A stretch of DNA of 64,000 nt. It comes from Bacteroidota bacterium (GTDB lineage Bacteria > Bacteroidota > Bacteroidia > Bacteroidales > Prolixibacteraceae). The stretch's first letter is position 1, and every line of letters begins with the position of its first letter. A program made the translations under genes and the position numbers. Shown piece by piece: positions 25,673-35,276 of this stretch. Below the pieces are notes generated by a model. The model was not told the origin of the DNA. It worked only from the letters and a program-made list of their open reading frames with translations, and ran no database searches. The DNA is taken from positions 1-64,000 of the forward strand of contig JAUYMU010000132.1 of assembly GCA_030698405.1 (NCBI GenBank), written 5' to 3'.

Positions 25673-26236
25673 ATGCAAGAAGAGGTACAAATGGTCTTAG
25701 ATATTTGCAGGGAGAGAATGGAACTCGCACTGGCTCATCTCGACAAAGAGTTGGTTCACATTCGCGCCGGAAAAGCTTCCCCCAGAATGTTGGACACCGT
25801 ACATGTAATTTATTACGGGAGTATGGTTCCAATTGCTCAGGTATCAAATATCAGCACCCCCGATGCACGCACAATTGTTGTTCAGCCCTGGGAAAAGACA
25901 ATGATTCATCCAATTGAGAAAGCAATTATTAATTCGAATCTTGGCTTTAATCCCGATAATAATGGTGAAATTATTCGTATCAATGTTCCTGCACCAACCG
26001 AGCAACGTAGGAAAGATATGGTGAAAACGGTAAACAAAGAAGGTGAAATTGCCAAAGTTAGTTTACGAAGTGCACGAAAAGATACCAATGATAGTCTGAA
26101 GAAAATGTTGAAAGACGGTCTTTCAGAAGATCTTGAAAAGGATGCTGAAGAAGAGGTTCAGAATATGACCAATGATTTCAGTAAAAAAATTGACAAAATG
26201 CTCGACGATAAAAATGTCGAGATATTAACGATATAA
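25673..26236 (+). CDS. frr: Ribosome recycling factor
   Basis: A 187-residue two-domain protein that, with EF-G, splits post-termination ribosomes. It starts with an acidic helix and HIRAGKASPRMLD, has the beta domain with VSNISTPDARTIVVQPWEK, and ends with the long helices containing NVPAPTEQRRKDMVK and ARKDTNDSLKK. Full length and all conserved Arg positions seem kept. Confidence 0.97.
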   Translation: MQEEVQMVLDICRERMELALAHLDKELVHIRAGKASPRMLDTVHVIYYGSMVPIAQVSNISTPDARTIVVQPWEKTMIHPIEKAIINSNLGFNPDNNGEIIRINVPAPTEQRRKDMVKTVNKEGEIAKVSLRSARKDTNDSLKKMLKDGLSEDLEKDAEEEVQNMTNDFSKKIDKMLDDKNVEILTI

Positions 26237-26286
26237 TTGTTTCTAGTTTTCTGTTTTCTGAACATTGTTTAATTGTTTTCATGGCT

Positions 26287-26322
26287 TTGAGGCGGCTTTT
26301 TTAAGCCGTCTCAATTTTTTTT
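26287..26322 (+). terminator. Terminator after frr
   Basis: TTGAGGCGGCTT (26287-26298) pairs with AAGCCGTCTCAA (26303-26314), one G-U, tetraloop TTTT, then T-run. Confidence 0.85.
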
Positions 26323-26507
26323 TATATAACCGGCCTCCGATATTTAGCATACCTATTCATACATCACTTCGTTTTTATAACTTTAAAAAACATTCTTTCG
26401 TATTCCTTTCTTATTCAGTTTATAATTTCATAAGTTTATTGATTGATTTTGCATTCCCATTGGGAGAAACTTGAAAATCGTTTTTTTACTTTAAATTAAA
26501 GCCTATA

Positions 26508-27290
26508 ATGATTGGAATCGTCGATTATCACATGCATTCAATCCTGTCTGACGGGAAAGATTCATATGAAGAAATGGTAAGGGTCGCAATATCCAAGGGT
26601 CTGGATGAAATTGGTTTTAGTGATCATGTTTGTATAAAACCTGTCGATTGGGCAATCAGCCTGATCGATATTCCGGTGATGACTGAACAAATTATGGATC
26701 TGAAAATCAAGTACAAAAATCAGATTAAAATCAGGTACGGAATAGAGATGGATTATTTCCCCGGATCTGAAAAAGAACTGAAGGAATTGATTGAAAGTCT
26801 TCCCATCGATTATGTCATCGGATCGGTTCATTTTATTGGGGACTGGAATTTTGATACAGATCAGTCACTATACGGCAAATGGCCAAACGATCAGGTTTAT
26901 GGCGAATATTTTGAACTGATCCAGCAGGCCGCGGCATCAGGATTATTTGATATTATCGGACATCTCGACATCATTAAAAAGTTCAGGATTTATCCTGAAT
27001 CGAATCAGAGCAAACTTTTCGAAGACACCATCAGAATAATTAAAAAGCATGATATAGTGGTAGAATTGAATACCGGAGGAATAGATCGGCCATGTGCTGA
27101 TTATACCCCCGGGTCAAAGCTGTTAGAGATGTGTTACCGTCACAATGTTCCGGTTACATTGAGCTCCGATGCACATAAAGCGGAACAGATTGCACGTCAT
27201 TTCGAAAGTGCGGTTGAACTGCTGACCCAAATCGGGTATCAGGAAATTGTAGGTTTTAAAAACCGCACCAGAAGAATGATCAGGTTGTAA
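26508..27290 (+). CDS. PHP-domain phosphatase, histidinol-phosphatase-like
   Basis: A 260-residue PHP-fold metallohydrolase. The metal ligands are recognisable: H8 and H10 in DYHMHSILSDG, FSDH near 39-42, E in GIEMDYF, GSVHFIG, GHLDIIKKF and the final SSDAH. This set is that of histidinol-phosphatase HisK (hisJ type), which completes histidinol formation, but no his gene is nearby and several PHP phosphatases share the pattern. Start at ATG preceding the first strand. Confidence 0.8.
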   Translation: MIGIVDYHMHSILSDGKDSYEEMVRVAISKGLDEIGFSDHVCIKPVDWAISLIDIPVMTEQIMDLKIKYKNQIKIRYGIEMDYFPGSEKELKELIESLPIDYVIGSVHFIGDWNFDTDQSLYGKWPNDQVYGEYFELIQQAAASGLFDIIGHLDIIKKFRIYPESNQSKLFEDTIRIIKKHDIVVELNTGGIDRPCADYTPGSKLLEMCYRHNVPVTLSSDAHKAEQIARHFESAVELLTQIGYQEIVGFKNRTRRMIRL

Positions 27291-27302
27291 CAGAATTTAA
27301 AA

Positions 27303-28235
27303 TTAGTTACTCTCCAGAATCCTGAAAATTTCATCCAGACGAGGGGTCAGAATAATTTCGGTACGGCGGTTTTTCTGACGTGCTCCCGGAGTTTTTGCTT
27401 CGTCAATTGGGAAGAATTCGCCCCTTCCTGCCGAAGTAATTCGTTTTGGATCAACCGATTTGTTCTTCAGCAAAATACGGGTAACCGCAGTTGCGCGCAT
27501 CACGCTTAGATCCCAGTTATCCTTCACCATTCCGGTGCCGCGCATGGGCACATCATCAGTGTGACCTTCAACCAAAACGTTGATGTCATTGTTCTGCCCC
27601 AATACTTCTGCAAGGCTCGCAAGCGCCTGCTGACCTTTTGGATCAACTTCCCATTGACCGGTTTTAAACAGAAGTTGCTCATCGAGCGAAACGTAAACTT
27701 TCCCGTTTTTCTCATGAATTGTCAATCCTTTGTTGTTGAAGCCAAGCAACGCATCCATCACTTTTTGTCTGAGCTGTTTTACCGCATCGTCTTTTTGCCT
27801 GAGGGCGTCTTCGAGTTCCTTCAACCGAATACTGCGTTGTTCAAGTTCTTTTTGTGCCGATTTAAGAATATCTTCCCGCTTTTGCAGGTCGGTTTGAGTT
27901 TGCTGAAGTTTTTCCATCAATCGGGCTATTTCTACGGAACTACCTGTTTTTAAGCTATTAAGTTGATTTTCAAGTTCTGAATTTATTCGGCTTAACCGTA
28001 GGTTGGTTTCCGATGAATTTTTGAGATTCGCCACATTTTCTTCCAGCCTTGCAGAAAGATCCTCAATATCTTTCATCTGTTTTTCAATTCTGCCTTGTAA
28101 TTCAGTATTTTGAACTTTCAAACTCTGATTCTGTTCTCTGAGCGACTCAAAGGTACTGGTCAGTTCATTAAACTTTTTCGATGACACGCAAGAGGTTAAC
28201 AGAAAAATGACGGAAATAAGCAATATTTTATTCAT
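27303..28235 (-). CDS. OmpA-family lipoprotein with coiled coil
   Basis: A 310-residue outer-membrane lipoprotein: signal peptide ending in LLTSC (C16), a long Gln/Glu/Leu-rich coiled coil (about 25-165), then the OmpA peptidoglycan-binding domain (about 190-300; VEGHTDDVPM, LSVMRATAVTRIL, RITSAGRGEFFP, QKNRRTEIIL). It should tether the outer membrane to peptidoglycan. The longer frame to 28307 adds 24 residues ahead of the signal peptide, so I use the ATG at 28235. A 7/8 -7 box (TATATTTA) is 20 bases ahead. Confidence 0.9.
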   Translation of the reverse strand: MNKILLISVIFLLTSCVSSKKFNELTSTFESLREQNQSLKVQNTELQGRIEKQMKDIEDLSARLEENVANLKNSSETNLRLSRINSELENQLNSLKTGSSVEIARLMEKLQQTQTDLQKREDILKSAQKELEQRSIRLKELEDALRQKDDAVKQLRQKVMDALLGFNNKGLTIHEKNGKVYVSLDEQLLFKTGQWEVDPKGQQALASLAEVLGQNNDINVLVEGHTDDVPMRGTGMVKDNWDLSVMRATAVTRILLKNKSVDPKRITSAGRGEFFPIDEAKTPGARQKNRRTEIILTPRLDEIFRILESN

Positions 28236-28292
28236 GGCTTGTGTTATTAGTCGTGTAAATATAGAACTTTGCCTGATCTTTGCCAATAGTTG

Positions 28293-28300
28293 TATATTTG
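28293..28300 (+). promoter_or_regulatory. Putative -7 box (TATATTTG) for dxs
   Basis: Exact TAnnTTTG match, 19 bases ahead of the dxs ATG, in the gap shared with the divergent OmpA lipoprotein gene. Confidence 0.55.
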
Positions 28301-28319
28301 AATTCAAAATTGAGATTTA

Positions 28320-30227
28320 ATGGTTGATAATACGGGATTTCTCTTGGATCAAATCAATGATCCATCGGAACTAAGAAAGTTGAAAGTTGATCAGTTGCCA
28401 GAAGTTTGCGTTGAACTTAGGGAATATATTATTGATGCAGTTTCGACCAATCCGGGTCATTTTGGCGCCAGCCTTGGTGTAATTGAACTAACTGTTGCAT
28501 TGCACTATGCATTTAATACGCCCTATGATCTGCTGGTTTGGGATGTTGGTCATCAGGCCTATGGGCATAAGATACTTACCGGCCGAAAAGATGTTTTTCA
28601 TACCAACCGGAAATATAAAGGAATCAGCGGTTTCCCTAAACCATCAGAAAGCATTTACGATTCATTTGGAGTTGGGCATTCAAGTACTTCTATTTCAGCA
28701 GCATTAGGGATGGCCGTTGCTTCAAAACTGAAAGGGGAAACTGACAGGAAAATTGTTGCTATTATCGGCGATGGGGCAATGTCGGGCGGAATGGCTTTTG
28801 AAGGACTTAACAATGCAGCTGTTAATAATTCTGACCTGTTGGTCATCCTCAACGATAACAACATGTCTATCGACCCGAATGTGGGTGGAATGAGTAACTA
28901 TTTACTGAATATTTCGAAATCGCAAACATACAACCGCATTAAACGTGACATTTGGGACGGGCTGGGAAAACTGAACGGATTTGGACCAAAGGCTCGCAGG
29001 TTGGTTCAGCAAACGGAGAATGCAGTAAAATCAATGCTTCTCAAACAATCGAATTTATTTGAAGGACTCGGCTTTCGCTATTTTGGACCAGTTGATGGTC
29101 ACGACGTTGCTTATTTGACCGAGGTGCTTGCTAGTTTGAGAAATATTCCCGGTCCCAAATTATTGCATGTGATTACAAAAAAGGGAAAAGGCTTTGAGCA
29201 GGCCGAACTTCACCAGACTGAATATCACGCACCGGGAAAGTTTAATAAAGTAACAGGAGAACTTCTTGACTGCGAATGTGCAGTAAACAAACCACCTAAA
29301 TTTCAGAATGTATTTGGCCACACCATTATTGAGCTGGCTGAAATGAACAACCGGATTGTTGCCATTACACCTGCCATGCCATCAGGCTGTTCGCTTAATA
29401 TGATGATGGGAAAAATGCCTCACCGGGTTTTTGATGTTGGAATAGCCGAGCAACATGCCGTTACTTTCTCTGCCGGATTGGCAATTCAGGGAATGCTTCC
29501 GTTTTGCAACATCTATTCATCGTTTATGCAAAGGGCTTACGATCAGATAATCCACGATGTAGCCATTCAGAACCTTCAGGTAGTTTTTTGTCTCGATCGT
29601 GGTGGATTGGTTGGCGCTGACGGCGCTACCCATCATGGAGTATTCGATCTGGCCTTCATGCGATCAATTCCAAATATGATTGTTTCAGCTCCGATGGACG
29701 AGCTTGAATTACGAAACATGATGTTTACTGCCCAAAATGAGAATCACGGGCCTTTTTCAATCCGGTATCCGCGCGGTTGCGGATGCGTTATCGACTGGCG
29801 CCAAACCATGAATGCAATCCCTGTTGGCAAAAGCAGGCAACTTTCTGAAGGTAATGAACTGGCAATTCTAACCATCGGAACTGTTGGCATCCAAACCAGA
29901 CGGGTCGTGAATATGCTTCAGAAAGACGGCGTTTTGGCTGCCCATTTCGATATGCGGTTTGTTAAACCTCTTGATGAAGAAACATTGCATACTGTTTTTA
30001 GGAAATATAAACATGTAATTACCATTGAAGATGGTGTTTTGCAAGGAGGTTTCGGCAGCGCTGTTTTAGAATTTATGGCCGATCATAATTACAGTGCTCA
30101 TTTAAAACGAATCGGTATTCCCGATATATTTGTTGAACATGGTACTACGGAAGAATTAAACCGCGAATATGGCCTTGATCAGCAAGGGATTTATCAAACG
30201 GTTAAAACGTTTATGCTGAAAGAATAA
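28320..30227 (+). CDS. dxs: 1-deoxy-D-xylulose-5-phosphate synthase
   Basis: A 635-residue thiamine diphosphate enzyme that condenses pyruvate and glyceraldehyde 3-phosphate, the entry step of the MEP isoprenoid pathway. Visible: NPGHFGASLGVIELTVALHY, WDVGHQAYGHKILTGR, the ThDP motif GDGAMSGGMAFEGLNNA, the pyrimidine-domain DVGIAEQHAV, and C-terminal LEDGVLQGGFGSAV-like IEDGVLQGGFGSA. Complete length. The histidine kinase gene follows after 64 bases. Confidence 0.97.
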   Translation: MVDNTGFLLDQINDPSELRKLKVDQLPEVCVELREYIIDAVSTNPGHFGASLGVIELTVALHYAFNTPYDLLVWDVGHQAYGHKILTGRKDVFHTNRKYKGISGFPKPSESIYDSFGVGHSSTSISAALGMAVASKLKGETDRKIVAIIGDGAMSGGMAFEGLNNAAVNNSDLLVILNDNNMSIDPNVGGMSNYLLNISKSQTYNRIKRDIWDGLGKLNGFGPKARRLVQQTENAVKSMLLKQSNLFEGLGFRYFGPVDGHDVAYLTEVLASLRNIPGPKLLHVITKKGKGFEQAELHQTEYHAPGKFNKVTGELLDCECAVNKPPKFQNVFGHTIIELAEMNNRIVAITPAMPSGCSLNMMMGKMPHRVFDVGIAEQHAVTFSAGLAIQGMLPFCNIYSSFMQRAYDQIIHDVAIQNLQVVFCLDRGGLVGADGATHHGVFDLAFMRSIPNMIVSAPMDELELRNMMFTAQNENHGPFSIRYPRGCGCVIDWRQTMNAIPVGKSRQLSEGNELAILTIGTVGIQTRRVVNMLQKDGVLAAHFDMRFVKPLDEETLHTVFRKYKHVITIEDGVLQGGFGSAVLEFMADHNYSAHLKRIGIPDIFVEHGTTEELNREYGLDQQGIYQTVKTFMLKE

Positions 30228-30291
30228 GGCGGCAGGATACTTTTTAAAAAGACCGAGCGTTTATCAGTCGTAGAAATTTAATAATCTCACT

Positions 30292-31446
30292 TTGGAATAC
30301 TATTTTAGGAAACGTCGCTGGAAAATTCTTATTCTGCTTCTGGCAGTTATAATTGGCATTGGCTCATTTTTTTATACCAATTGGCTGGTAAAAAAGATGG
30401 CTTTCGAAGAGCGTAAAAATGTTGAATTGTGGGCCGAAGCTACCCAAATGCTTGCGAGCTATGACTTAAACTCAAATCTTGATATAACCTTTCTGGTTGA
30501 TATTATTAACCGCAATACCTCCATTCCCATCATAATTGCTGACAGCACTGACCGCATTTTGGTAGAAAAGAATATAACATTTACTGAAGTTAACAAAGAC
30601 AGAATATTGGCCAGAGAGTTGCATAAAATGAAGGACGAAAATGATCCGATCATTATTTCTATTTCTGAAACAGAGACACAGTATCTGTATTACCGTAGTT
30701 CCATTTTGCTTGAAAACTTAAAATATTATCCAATTGTTCAGTTTGCTGTTATCCTTTTGTTTATTCTCGTAGCTTATCTCGCATTCAGTTCGTCCAGAAA
30801 TGCTGAACAGAATCAGGTTTGGGTCGGAATGTCAAAAGAAACGGCACACCAGCTCGGAACCCCCATTTCATCGCTGATGGCATGGGTTGAATTGCTCAAA
30901 ATGCAGAATATTGATGAAGGTCTTATTCAGGAATTTGAAAAAGATACGCAACGACTTGAAAGAATTACTGAACGATTTTCAAAGATAGGTTCGGTTCCGG
31001 AGCTGATTAGAACCGATGTTGCTGAAACCATCCGTTCAACAGTGGCCTATCTGAAAACCCGTTCATCAGCAAAAGTGAAATTTCTGCTTGATTTCAGCGA
31101 ACAAGAGGTATATGAAGTTCCTTTAAATGCTTCACTTTTTAGCTGGGTTATTGAAAACCTTTGTAAAAACGCCATTGATGCCATGAACAACATTGGTACC
31201 ATTGAAATTTCAATTGTTGAAAAGGGGAATCAGATATTAATTGATTTAGCAGATACCGGGAAGGGAATCTCGAAAAGCTATTTTAAAACTGTTTTTCAAC
31301 CCGGGTTCACTTCCAAAAAAAGAGGGTGGGGCTTAGGGCTTTCGCTGGCAAAACGTATTGTTGAAAATTATCATAAAGGGAAAATATTTGTGAAACATTC
31401 TGAAATAAACAAAGGAACAACCTTTCGGATAATTCTTCAGAAGTGA
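30292..31446 (+). CDS. Membrane-bound sensor histidine kinase
   Basis: A 384-residue kinase with two membrane helices (about 11-33 and 147-166) flanking a periplasmic domain of about 110 residues. The phosphorylated His is H186 in ETAHQLGTPISSLMAW, an H-box typical of a Bacteroidota-specific group. The ATPase domain follows with N-box CKNAIDAM, DTGKGI and RGWGLGLSLAK. No response regulator is adjacent; the stand-alone receiver at 2459 is not obviously linked. The start is TTG: an in-frame stop lies 7 codons upstream and the next ATG is beyond the first membrane helix. Confidence 0.88.
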   Translation: MEYYFRKRRWKILILLLAVIIGIGSFFYTNWLVKKMAFEERKNVELWAEATQMLASYDLNSNLDITFLVDIINRNTSIPIIIADSTDRILVEKNITFTEVNKDRILARELHKMKDENDPIIISISETETQYLYYRSSILLENLKYYPIVQFAVILLFILVAYLAFSSSRNAEQNQVWVGMSKETAHQLGTPISSLMAWVELLKMQNIDEGLIQEFEKDTQRLERITERFSKIGSVPELIRTDVAETIRSTVAYLKTRSSAKVKFLLDFSEQEVYEVPLNASLFSWVIENLCKNAIDAMNNIGTIEISIVEKGNQILIDLADTGKGISKSYFKTVFQPGFTSKKRGWGLGLSLAKRIVENYHKGKIFVKHSEINKGTTFRIILQK

Positions 31447-31571
31447 TAACTTATTAACAATCTGCATTCAGTTTAAATTATTGACAGCGAACAATTTATC
31501 GGCATTGGTGCTTTTTAGGGCGAAACATTGTTAAAAAAATCAATATATTTTTCGTGTTTGCTTATTTTTTA

Positions 31572-31579
31572 TACTTTTG
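31572..31579 (+). promoter_or_regulatory. Putative -7 box (TACTTTTG) for the DUF177-rpmF operon
   Basis: Exact TAnnTTTG match ending 17 bases before the ATG at 31597; it lies inside the longer reading frame and so sets the start. Confidence 0.55.
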
Positions 31580-31596
31580 CAAAACTTTTTCAGGCA

Positions 31597-32124
31597 ATGA
31601 GCATACGATCTAAATATAACATTGCGTTCAAAGGGCTTTCAATCGGAAAGCATGTTTTTGATTACGAAATCGACAGAAAATTCTTTGCGGAGTTTGATGG
31701 CGGCGTAGTTGAAGATGGAAATGTAAATGTTTGTGTAACCCTCGAAAAGCAAAGTTCGTTGATGGTCTTTTGGTTTGATCTGAAAGGAACTGTTTATGTA
31801 CAATGCGATCGTTGCCTTGAAATGTACGATCAACCGGTTGAAAGCCGGGAACGAATTTTCGTAAGGTTAGGCGAAAAAGAGTTTACTGATGGCGATGATT
31901 TAATTTGGGTTAGCGCAAATGATTATCAACTGAACGTTTCTCAGTTGATATATGAGTTTATATGTTTGGCAATTCCGATCAAAAAAGTTCATCCTGACGA
32001 TGAAAACGGGAACTCAACATGTGATCCTGAAATGATCGAAAAACTGAACAATTACATAGTCAGGGATGACAATGAAAGTAACCCTGTCTGGAATGATTTA
32101 ATGAAATTTTTAGATAACGAATAA
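31597..32124 (+). CDS. DUF177 (YceD-like) protein
   Basis: A 175-residue protein of the DUF177/YceD family, with the CDRCLE motif (VQCDRCLEMYDQPV) and acidic strands typical of the group. It nearly always precedes rpmF; in E. coli YceD affects 23S rRNA handling, and a plant homologue acts in 23S processing. Here it lies 12 bases ahead of rpmF. The start was moved from 31528 to 31597 because of the promoter box in between. Confidence 0.9.
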   Translation: MSIRSKYNIAFKGLSIGKHVFDYEIDRKFFAEFDGGVVEDGNVNVCVTLEKQSSLMVFWFDLKGTVYVQCDRCLEMYDQPVESRERIFVRLGEKEFTDGDDLIWVSANDYQLNVSQLIYEFICLAIPIKKVHPDDENGNSTCDPEMIEKLNNYIVRDDNESNPVWNDLMKFLDNE

Positions 32125-32136
32125 AGATAAGTTAAG

Positions 32137-32322
32137 ATGGCACATCCAAAGCACAGGGTTTCAAAAGCCCGCAGAGACAAGAGAAGAACACATTACAAAG
32201 CAACACCTGCAACATTGGCAGCGTGTTCTAATTGTGGTACCACTGTAAAATATCATACTGTTTGTCCGGAATGTGGATATTACAGAGGTAAGTTGGCAAT
32301 CGAAAAAGACGTTACAGTTTAA
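32137..32322 (+). CDS. rpmF: 50S ribosomal protein bL32
   Basis: A 61-residue basic protein of the large subunit. It has the HPKHRVSKARRDKRRTHYK opening and a four-cysteine zinc ribbon (C30, C33, C43, C46), so it is the zinc-binding form. A strong terminator 14 bases later separates it from fabH; there is no plsX between rpmF and fabH. Confidence 0.97.
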   Translation: MAHPKHRVSKARRDKRRTHYKATPATLAACSNCGTTVKYHTVCPECGYYRGKLAIEKDVTV

Positions 32323-32335
32323 TAACTGAATTGTT

Positions 32336-32370
32336 ATGGTCAGAAGAATAACCTTCTTCTGACCATTTTT
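32336..32370 (+). terminator. Strong terminator after rpmF
   Basis: ATGGTCAGAAGAA (32336-32348) pairs perfectly with TTCTTCTGACCAT (32354-32366) around a 5-base loop, followed by TTTT. Confidence 0.88.
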
Positions 32371-32552
32371 ATACCCTCCTGTTTTAATATTCGAACAAAT
32401 TAATTAATTGTTTTAAAAGGAGTTAGGTAATTATATGCCTGATATTTCTTTGCGTTTTAGATTTTTCATCCTAACTTGCGCCCCATTTAAATTTTCGGTT
32501 CAATAGTATTATTTTATTGATTTTCCGATAAATTTCTGGAAAGTCATTTTGA

Positions 32553-32560
32553 TAAGTTTG
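32553..32560 (+). promoter_or_regulatory. Putative -7 box (TAAGTTTG) for fabH
   Basis: Exact TAnnTTTG match ending 16 bases before the fabH ATG; with the terminator upstream it supports independent expression of fabH. Confidence 0.55.
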
Positions 32561-32576
32561 ATTTAAAATATTTTTT

Positions 32577-33578
32577 ATGGATAATATTCGTGCTGCAATA
32601 ACAGGCATTGGAGCATTTCTTCCTGAGTACCGTTTAACCAACGAGGAGATAAGTCAACTGGTCGAGACTTCCGATGAATGGATCATGCAGCGTATTGGCA
32701 TTAAAGAACGCCGAATTCTGAAAGAAGAAGGTCTGGCTACCTCAGATATGGGGGTTGCTGCGATAAAGGAACTTCTGGAAAAAACAGGAACCAGGCCTGA
32801 AGAAATTGATTTATTGATTTGTGCCACTATGACACCGGATAGTCCGCTACCTGCTACCGCAAATATTATCAATTATAAAGCCGGATTAATTAACGCATGG
32901 AGCTTTGACCTTACCGCTGCGTGTTCTGGATTTGTTTATGCTTTGACCGCAGGAGCAAAATTTATTGAAAGCGGGCAGTATAAAAAGGTAATTATTTTAG
33001 GAGCCGATATGATGTCATCGGTTATAAACTACAAAGACCGCGCAACCTGTCCATTATTTGGCGATGGTGCCGCGGCCGTTTTACTGGAACCTACTACTGA
33101 AGATTTTGGCGTAATTGATCATATCAACCGTGTTGATGGCGCAGGAGCACAATTCCTTCATATTAAAAGCGGAGGATCACTGAAGCCGGCTTCCTACGAA
33201 ACAATTGATAATGATGAACATTTTATTTATCAGGAAGGACAAACTGTTTTTAAAACAGCAGTTTCGAATATGGCCGATGTTGCTTTGGAAATGATGCAAA
33301 AGCATGAGATTTCAGCAGATGATTTAACCTGGCTTGTTCCACATCAGGCAAATTTGAGAATTATTGATGCTGTTGGAAGACGAATGGGAATTGACAAAGA
33401 GAAGGTAATGATAAATATTCAGATGTATGGAAATACTACTGCTGCAACCATTCCGCTCTGCTTATATGATTATGAAAGTCAGTTAAAAAAAGGAGATAAT
33501 ATCATTCTTGTTGCTTTCGGTGCGGGCTTTACCTGGGGAACTATTTACCTTAAATGGGCTTACGATCCGAAGAAATAA
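32577..33578 (+). CDS. fabH: Beta-ketoacyl-ACP synthase III
   Basis: A 333-residue condensing enzyme that starts fatty acid synthesis by joining an acyl-CoA primer to malonyl-ACP. The catalytic triad is C116 (LTAACSGF), His in VPHQAN and Asn in [22 protein letters not shown] at residues 31-46 is the CoA-binding stretch. Complete length. A MaoC-like gene follows after 32 bases. Confidence 0.96.
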   Translation: MDNIRAAITGIGAFLPEYRLTNEEISQLVETSDEWIMQRIGIKERRILKEEGLATSDMGVAAIKELLEKTGTRPEEIDLLICATMTPDSPLPATANIINYKAGLINAWSFDLTAACSGFVYALTAGAKFIESGQYKKVIILGADMMSSVINYKDRATCPLFGDGAAAVLLEPTTEDFGVIDHINRVDGAGAQFLHIKSGGSLKPASYETIDNDEHFIYQEGQTVFKTAVSNMADVALEMMQKHEISADDLTWLVPHQANLRIIDAVGRRMGIDKEKVMINIQMYGNTTAATIPLCLYDYESQLKKGDNIILVAFGAGFTWGTIYLKWAYDPKK

Positions 33579-33610
33579 ATAAAACATAACCGTTCTTAAC
33601 TATTCTAGCT

Positions 33611-34075
33611 ATGGGAAAGCTGATCATCAGAAGTCACGAAGAGTTTGAAAAACATGTTGGACAGGAACTGGGTGTTTCAGAATATATGACTGTTACCCAG
33701 GAGCAGATCAACAAATTTGCAGATGCTACTTTTGATCATCAATGGATTCATGTTGATGAGGAACGGGCCAAAACGGAAGGTGCTTTTGGAAGTACGATCG
33801 CCCATGGTTATCTTACCTTGTCGCTGCTTGCCTACATGTGGGATCAGATCATTCAGGTTGAAAACATCAAAATGCTGGTTAATTACGGTATCGAATCCTT
33901 TCGGTTCAACCAGCCAGTACTTGTAAACAGCAGGATCAGAACCCGGGTAGTTTTGAAATCGGTGACCAATTTAAGGGGAATTTCCAAAATACAGTTGAAC
34001 GTTACCATGGAGATCGAGGGAAACCGTAAATCCGCCTATGAAGGTACCATCACTTTTCTGTATCATTTTATTTAA
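33611..34075 (+). CDS. MaoC-family dehydratase
   Basis: A 154-residue hot-dog fold hydratase. The signature FADATFDHQWIHVDEERA with TIAHGYLTLSLL holds the Asp/His dyad of R-specific enoyl-CoA hydratases and NodN-like proteins. It would add or remove water on an acyl-CoA or acyl-ACP. Its place after fabH suggests fatty acid or hydroxyacid metabolism. Substrate unknown. Confidence 0.85.
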   Translation: MGKLIIRSHEEFEKHVGQELGVSEYMTVTQEQINKFADATFDHQWIHVDEERAKTEGAFGSTIAHGYLTLSLLAYMWDQIIQVENIKMLVNYGIESFRFNQPVLVNSRIRTRVVLKSVTNLRGISKIQLNVTMEIEGNRKSAYEGTITFLYHFI

Positions 34076-34188
34076 GATAATATAAGCAACAATATTTTGC
34101 AGAACGTGTTTCCTGAAGGATACACGTTTTTTTGTGCTGTATTGGCTACATTTTAGGAGTAAATGGTAAGTCCTTCTTTAAGCTTTAT

Positions 34189-34196
34189 TATATTTG
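34189..34196 (+). promoter_or_regulatory. Putative -7 box (TATATTTG) for the bactofilin gene
   Basis: Exact TAnnTTTG match, 26 bases ahead of the ATG at 34223. It lies within the longer frame from 34163, which is thus rejected. Confidence 0.55.
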
Positions 34197-34222
34197 AGGT
34201 TCGTTCAAAAAATAGTAAGAAA

Positions 34223-34585
34223 ATGGCAAAAGAAATCAATGCAATTAATCCGCAGGTTATTAATCTGATAGCCAAAGGTACCAAAATAACGGGAGATCTT
34301 ATTTCTGATGGCGACATACGGGTTGATGGCGAATTAATTGGAAATTTAGAAACAAAAGGCCGCTTGGTGATAGGAGCTTCAGGAAAGGTAGAAGGCGATA
34401 TAAAATGTAAAAGTTGCGAAATAGCCGGAATTCAAACAGGCAAATTGGTTATTGCTGAGTTGCTTTCTTTAAGAACTTCCTCAAAGGTTTCCGGAGATGT
34501 AATTACAGGTAAATTGTCGATTGAACCCGGGTCGTTTTTTGTTGGCACCTGCACCATGGGCGATGAAACCGCAAATAATGAATAA
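34223..34585 (+). CDS. Bactofilin (polymer-forming cytoskeletal protein)
   Basis: A 120-residue bactofilin with the right-handed beta-helix core (about 15-105; repeated GDL, GDIRVDGELIGNL, GKVEGDIKCKS, SSKVSGDVITGKLSIEPG). Bactofilins polymerise without nucleotide and organise cell-wall or polar structures. The stop overlaps the start of the AtpZ-like gene by 8 bases, so it is coupled to the ATP synthase operon. Confidence 0.9.
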   Translation: MAKEINAINPQVINLIAKGTKITGDLISDGDIRVDGELIGNLETKGRLVIGASGKVEGDIKCKSCEIAGIQTGKLVIAELLSLRTSSKVSGDVITGKLSIEPGSFFVGTCTMGDETANNE

Positions 34586-34796
34586 CGATAACTATAAAAA
34601 ACCGAAGAAACAATTTGATGATTTTATACGTTACTCCAGTCTTGCTTTCGAAATGATGGCTGTTATGGGTATCGGTGTTTTTGCGGGTATAAAAATTGAC
34701 CAATGGCTTGAACTTAGCTTTCCGGCATTTACACTGGGATTAATGATTTTATCGGTTGCCGGTGCCATTTATCATGCGATTCGTAAGTTTTTGTAG
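34578..34796 (+). CDS. atpZ: AtpZ/AtpI-family membrane protein
   Basis: A 72-residue membrane protein with two helices (about 24-43 and 47-67) and the family motif GIGVFAGIKIDQWL. Such proteins help assemble the c-ring and may carry Mg2+ or Ca2+. It overlaps the end of the bactofilin gene and leads the ATP synthase genes. Confidence 0.8.
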   Translation: MNNDNYKKPKKQFDDFIRYSSLAFEMMAVMGIGVFAGIKIDQWLELSFPAFTLGLMILSVAGAIYHAIRKFL

Positions 34797-34853
34797 TTTC
34801 AGGAGTAATATTTTTATAAATATTTCAAAAAATAACATTCAATCAACGTTGGT

Positions 34854-35231
34854 ATGAAAAGTTTTCTTGTAAAATCTACAGTTCTGACTGTCGTTGTCTT
34901 AATATTGGGGGCAATTCTATATTACATGGTATTCAACCAGTTTTACCGTTCAATTTTACCAGGCGTACTGGCCTTTTTTTACATCTTAACAAACCTTGTA
35001 CATGCTTATTTGTTAAACATTGCTGGCAAATCAGGTTCAAGATTTACAGGCCATTATATGGCCATTAGTTTTATAAAGATGTTTTTTTATTTGGCAGTTG
35101 TTATAGTGTTTGTGATTATAAACAAAGAGGATGCGAAGATATTTTTAGTCAATTTTTTGCTGTTGTATGTTGTTTATACAATTTTTGAAGTATATGAAAT
35201 TTCGAATTTTGTAAGACAAATAAAAAACTAA
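34854..35231 (+). CDS. Small membrane protein of the ATP synthase operon
   Basis: A 125-residue protein with four predicted membrane helices (about 8-27, 33-55, 70-90, 96-115) and a short polar tail. Its place between the AtpZ-like gene and atpB is that of AtpI-like proteins in Bacteroidota, but I see no defining motif. Likely an assembly aid for the membrane sector; not certain. Confidence 0.7.
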   Translation: MKSFLVKSTVLTVVVLILGAILYYMVFNQFYRSILPGVLAFFYILTNLVHAYLLNIAGKSGSRFTGHYMAISFIKMFFYLAVVIVFVIINKEDAKIFLVNFLLLYVVYTIFEVYEISNFVRQIKN

Positions 35232-35276
35232 TCACTATTATCCAGAGAAGATTCGCTTTTATTACTTTTAAAAAAT

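Noticed and set aside
26265-26474. 69-codon frame after frr
   Set aside because: It runs through the frr terminator and is Phe/Leu-rich as AT-rich spacer would be.
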